A stretch of DNA of 5,428 nt from Acidimicrobiia bacterium (GTDB lineage: Bacteria; Actinomycetota; Acidimicrobiia; Spongiisociales; UBA5794): NCBI GenBank assembly GCA_013001485.1, contig JABDMN010000180.1, positions 1-5,428 of the forward strand, read 5' to 3'. The translations under genes were made by a program, and so were the position numbers. The stretch's first letter is position 1. Each line of letters begins with the position of its first letter. This document shows, piece by piece, positions 5,296 through 5,428 of the stretch. Below the pieces are notes generated by a model. The model did not search any database, had not been told where the DNA came from, and was given only the letters and a program-made list of their open reading frames with translations.

Positions 5296-5428
5296 GCGGC
5301 GGCATGACCGACTGGGATGCGATCACCTGCCAACGAGGACACGACACCCACGACACCAAAGAGGTCGTCGTCTCCATCGGCGGCCCCACCAAGTACCGGG
5401 ATCTTCCGTCGATCCCAAGGCGTTTCTC
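5292..5428 (+). CDS. Start of an unrecognised gene (partial, cut by window end)
   Basis: An open frame runs from GTG 5292, overlapping the glycosyltransferase stop as GTGA (5292-5295), to the window end. An in-frame ATG at 5304 is the alternative start; neither has a good Shine-Dalgarno, and the overlap favours translational coupling from the glycosyltransferase. The visible residues begin (V/M)SGGMTDWDAITCQRGHDTHD and continue with VVVSIGGPTKYRDLPSIPRRF. A Cys-x2-Gly-His-x2-His-Asp cluster near residues 13-20 could bind metal, but this is too short to judge. No family is recognised. If it is coupled to the glycosyltransferase it may belong to the same accessory unit; alternatively it is the next head or connector gene. 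Confidence 0.55.
   Translation, partial: MSGGMTDWDAITCQRGHDTHDTKEVVVSIGGPTKYRDLPSIPRRF

Overview
This window is a piece of the virion-structure (head) gene module of a tailed double-stranded DNA bacteriophage or prophage. The G+C content is high (roughly 60-65% by eye). The protein families are those seen in phages of Actinobacteria: a protease followed by a major capsid protein with a fused acidic scaffold-like N-terminus, both recognisable from conserved motifs. An actinobacterial host is therefore the best guess, but nothing in the window identifies it. No integrase, tRNA, CRISPR array, insertion sequence or attachment site is visible, so free phage and prophage cannot be told apart.

Layout, all on the + strand. 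(1) Positions 1-146 hold the Pro/Gly/Asp-rich C-terminal end of an upstream gene, by position most likely the portal protein; its TGA overlaps the next start (ATGA). (2) 143-1576 is a capsid maturation protease of the HK97 prohead-protease type with a large Cys/His-containing second domain and an acidic tail. (3) 1577-1728 is a non-coding gap with a perfect 14-bp hairpin just after the protease stop and a strong Shine-Dalgarno sequence before the next gene. (4) 1729-3354 is the major capsid protein, with an N-terminal coiled-coil-like, extremely acidic segment that probably serves as a built-in scaffold. (5) 3355-3426 holds a second strong GC hairpin. (6) 3427-4305 is a head-region structural protein of unassigned function. 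(7) 4327-5295 is a GT-B fold glycosyltransferase with its own leaderless-type promoter and no Shine-Dalgarno. (8) 5292-5428 is the start of another gene, cut by the window end and unrecognised.

How it fits together: portal, protease, capsid and the following head protein form the usual assembly order. The protease would enter the procapsid, remove the capsid N-terminal scaffold segment and allow maturation. The capsid gene is bracketed by hairpins, which suggests its mRNA level or stability is set separately from its neighbours. The glycosyltransferase is the accessory part. It sits inside the head operon, has a different expression signal, uses leucine codon CTA (absent from the three complete genes before it) and is extremely Trp-rich. 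The simplest reading is a cargo ('moron'-like) gene whose enzyme decorates a virion protein or another phage or host target; the target cannot be read from the sequence.
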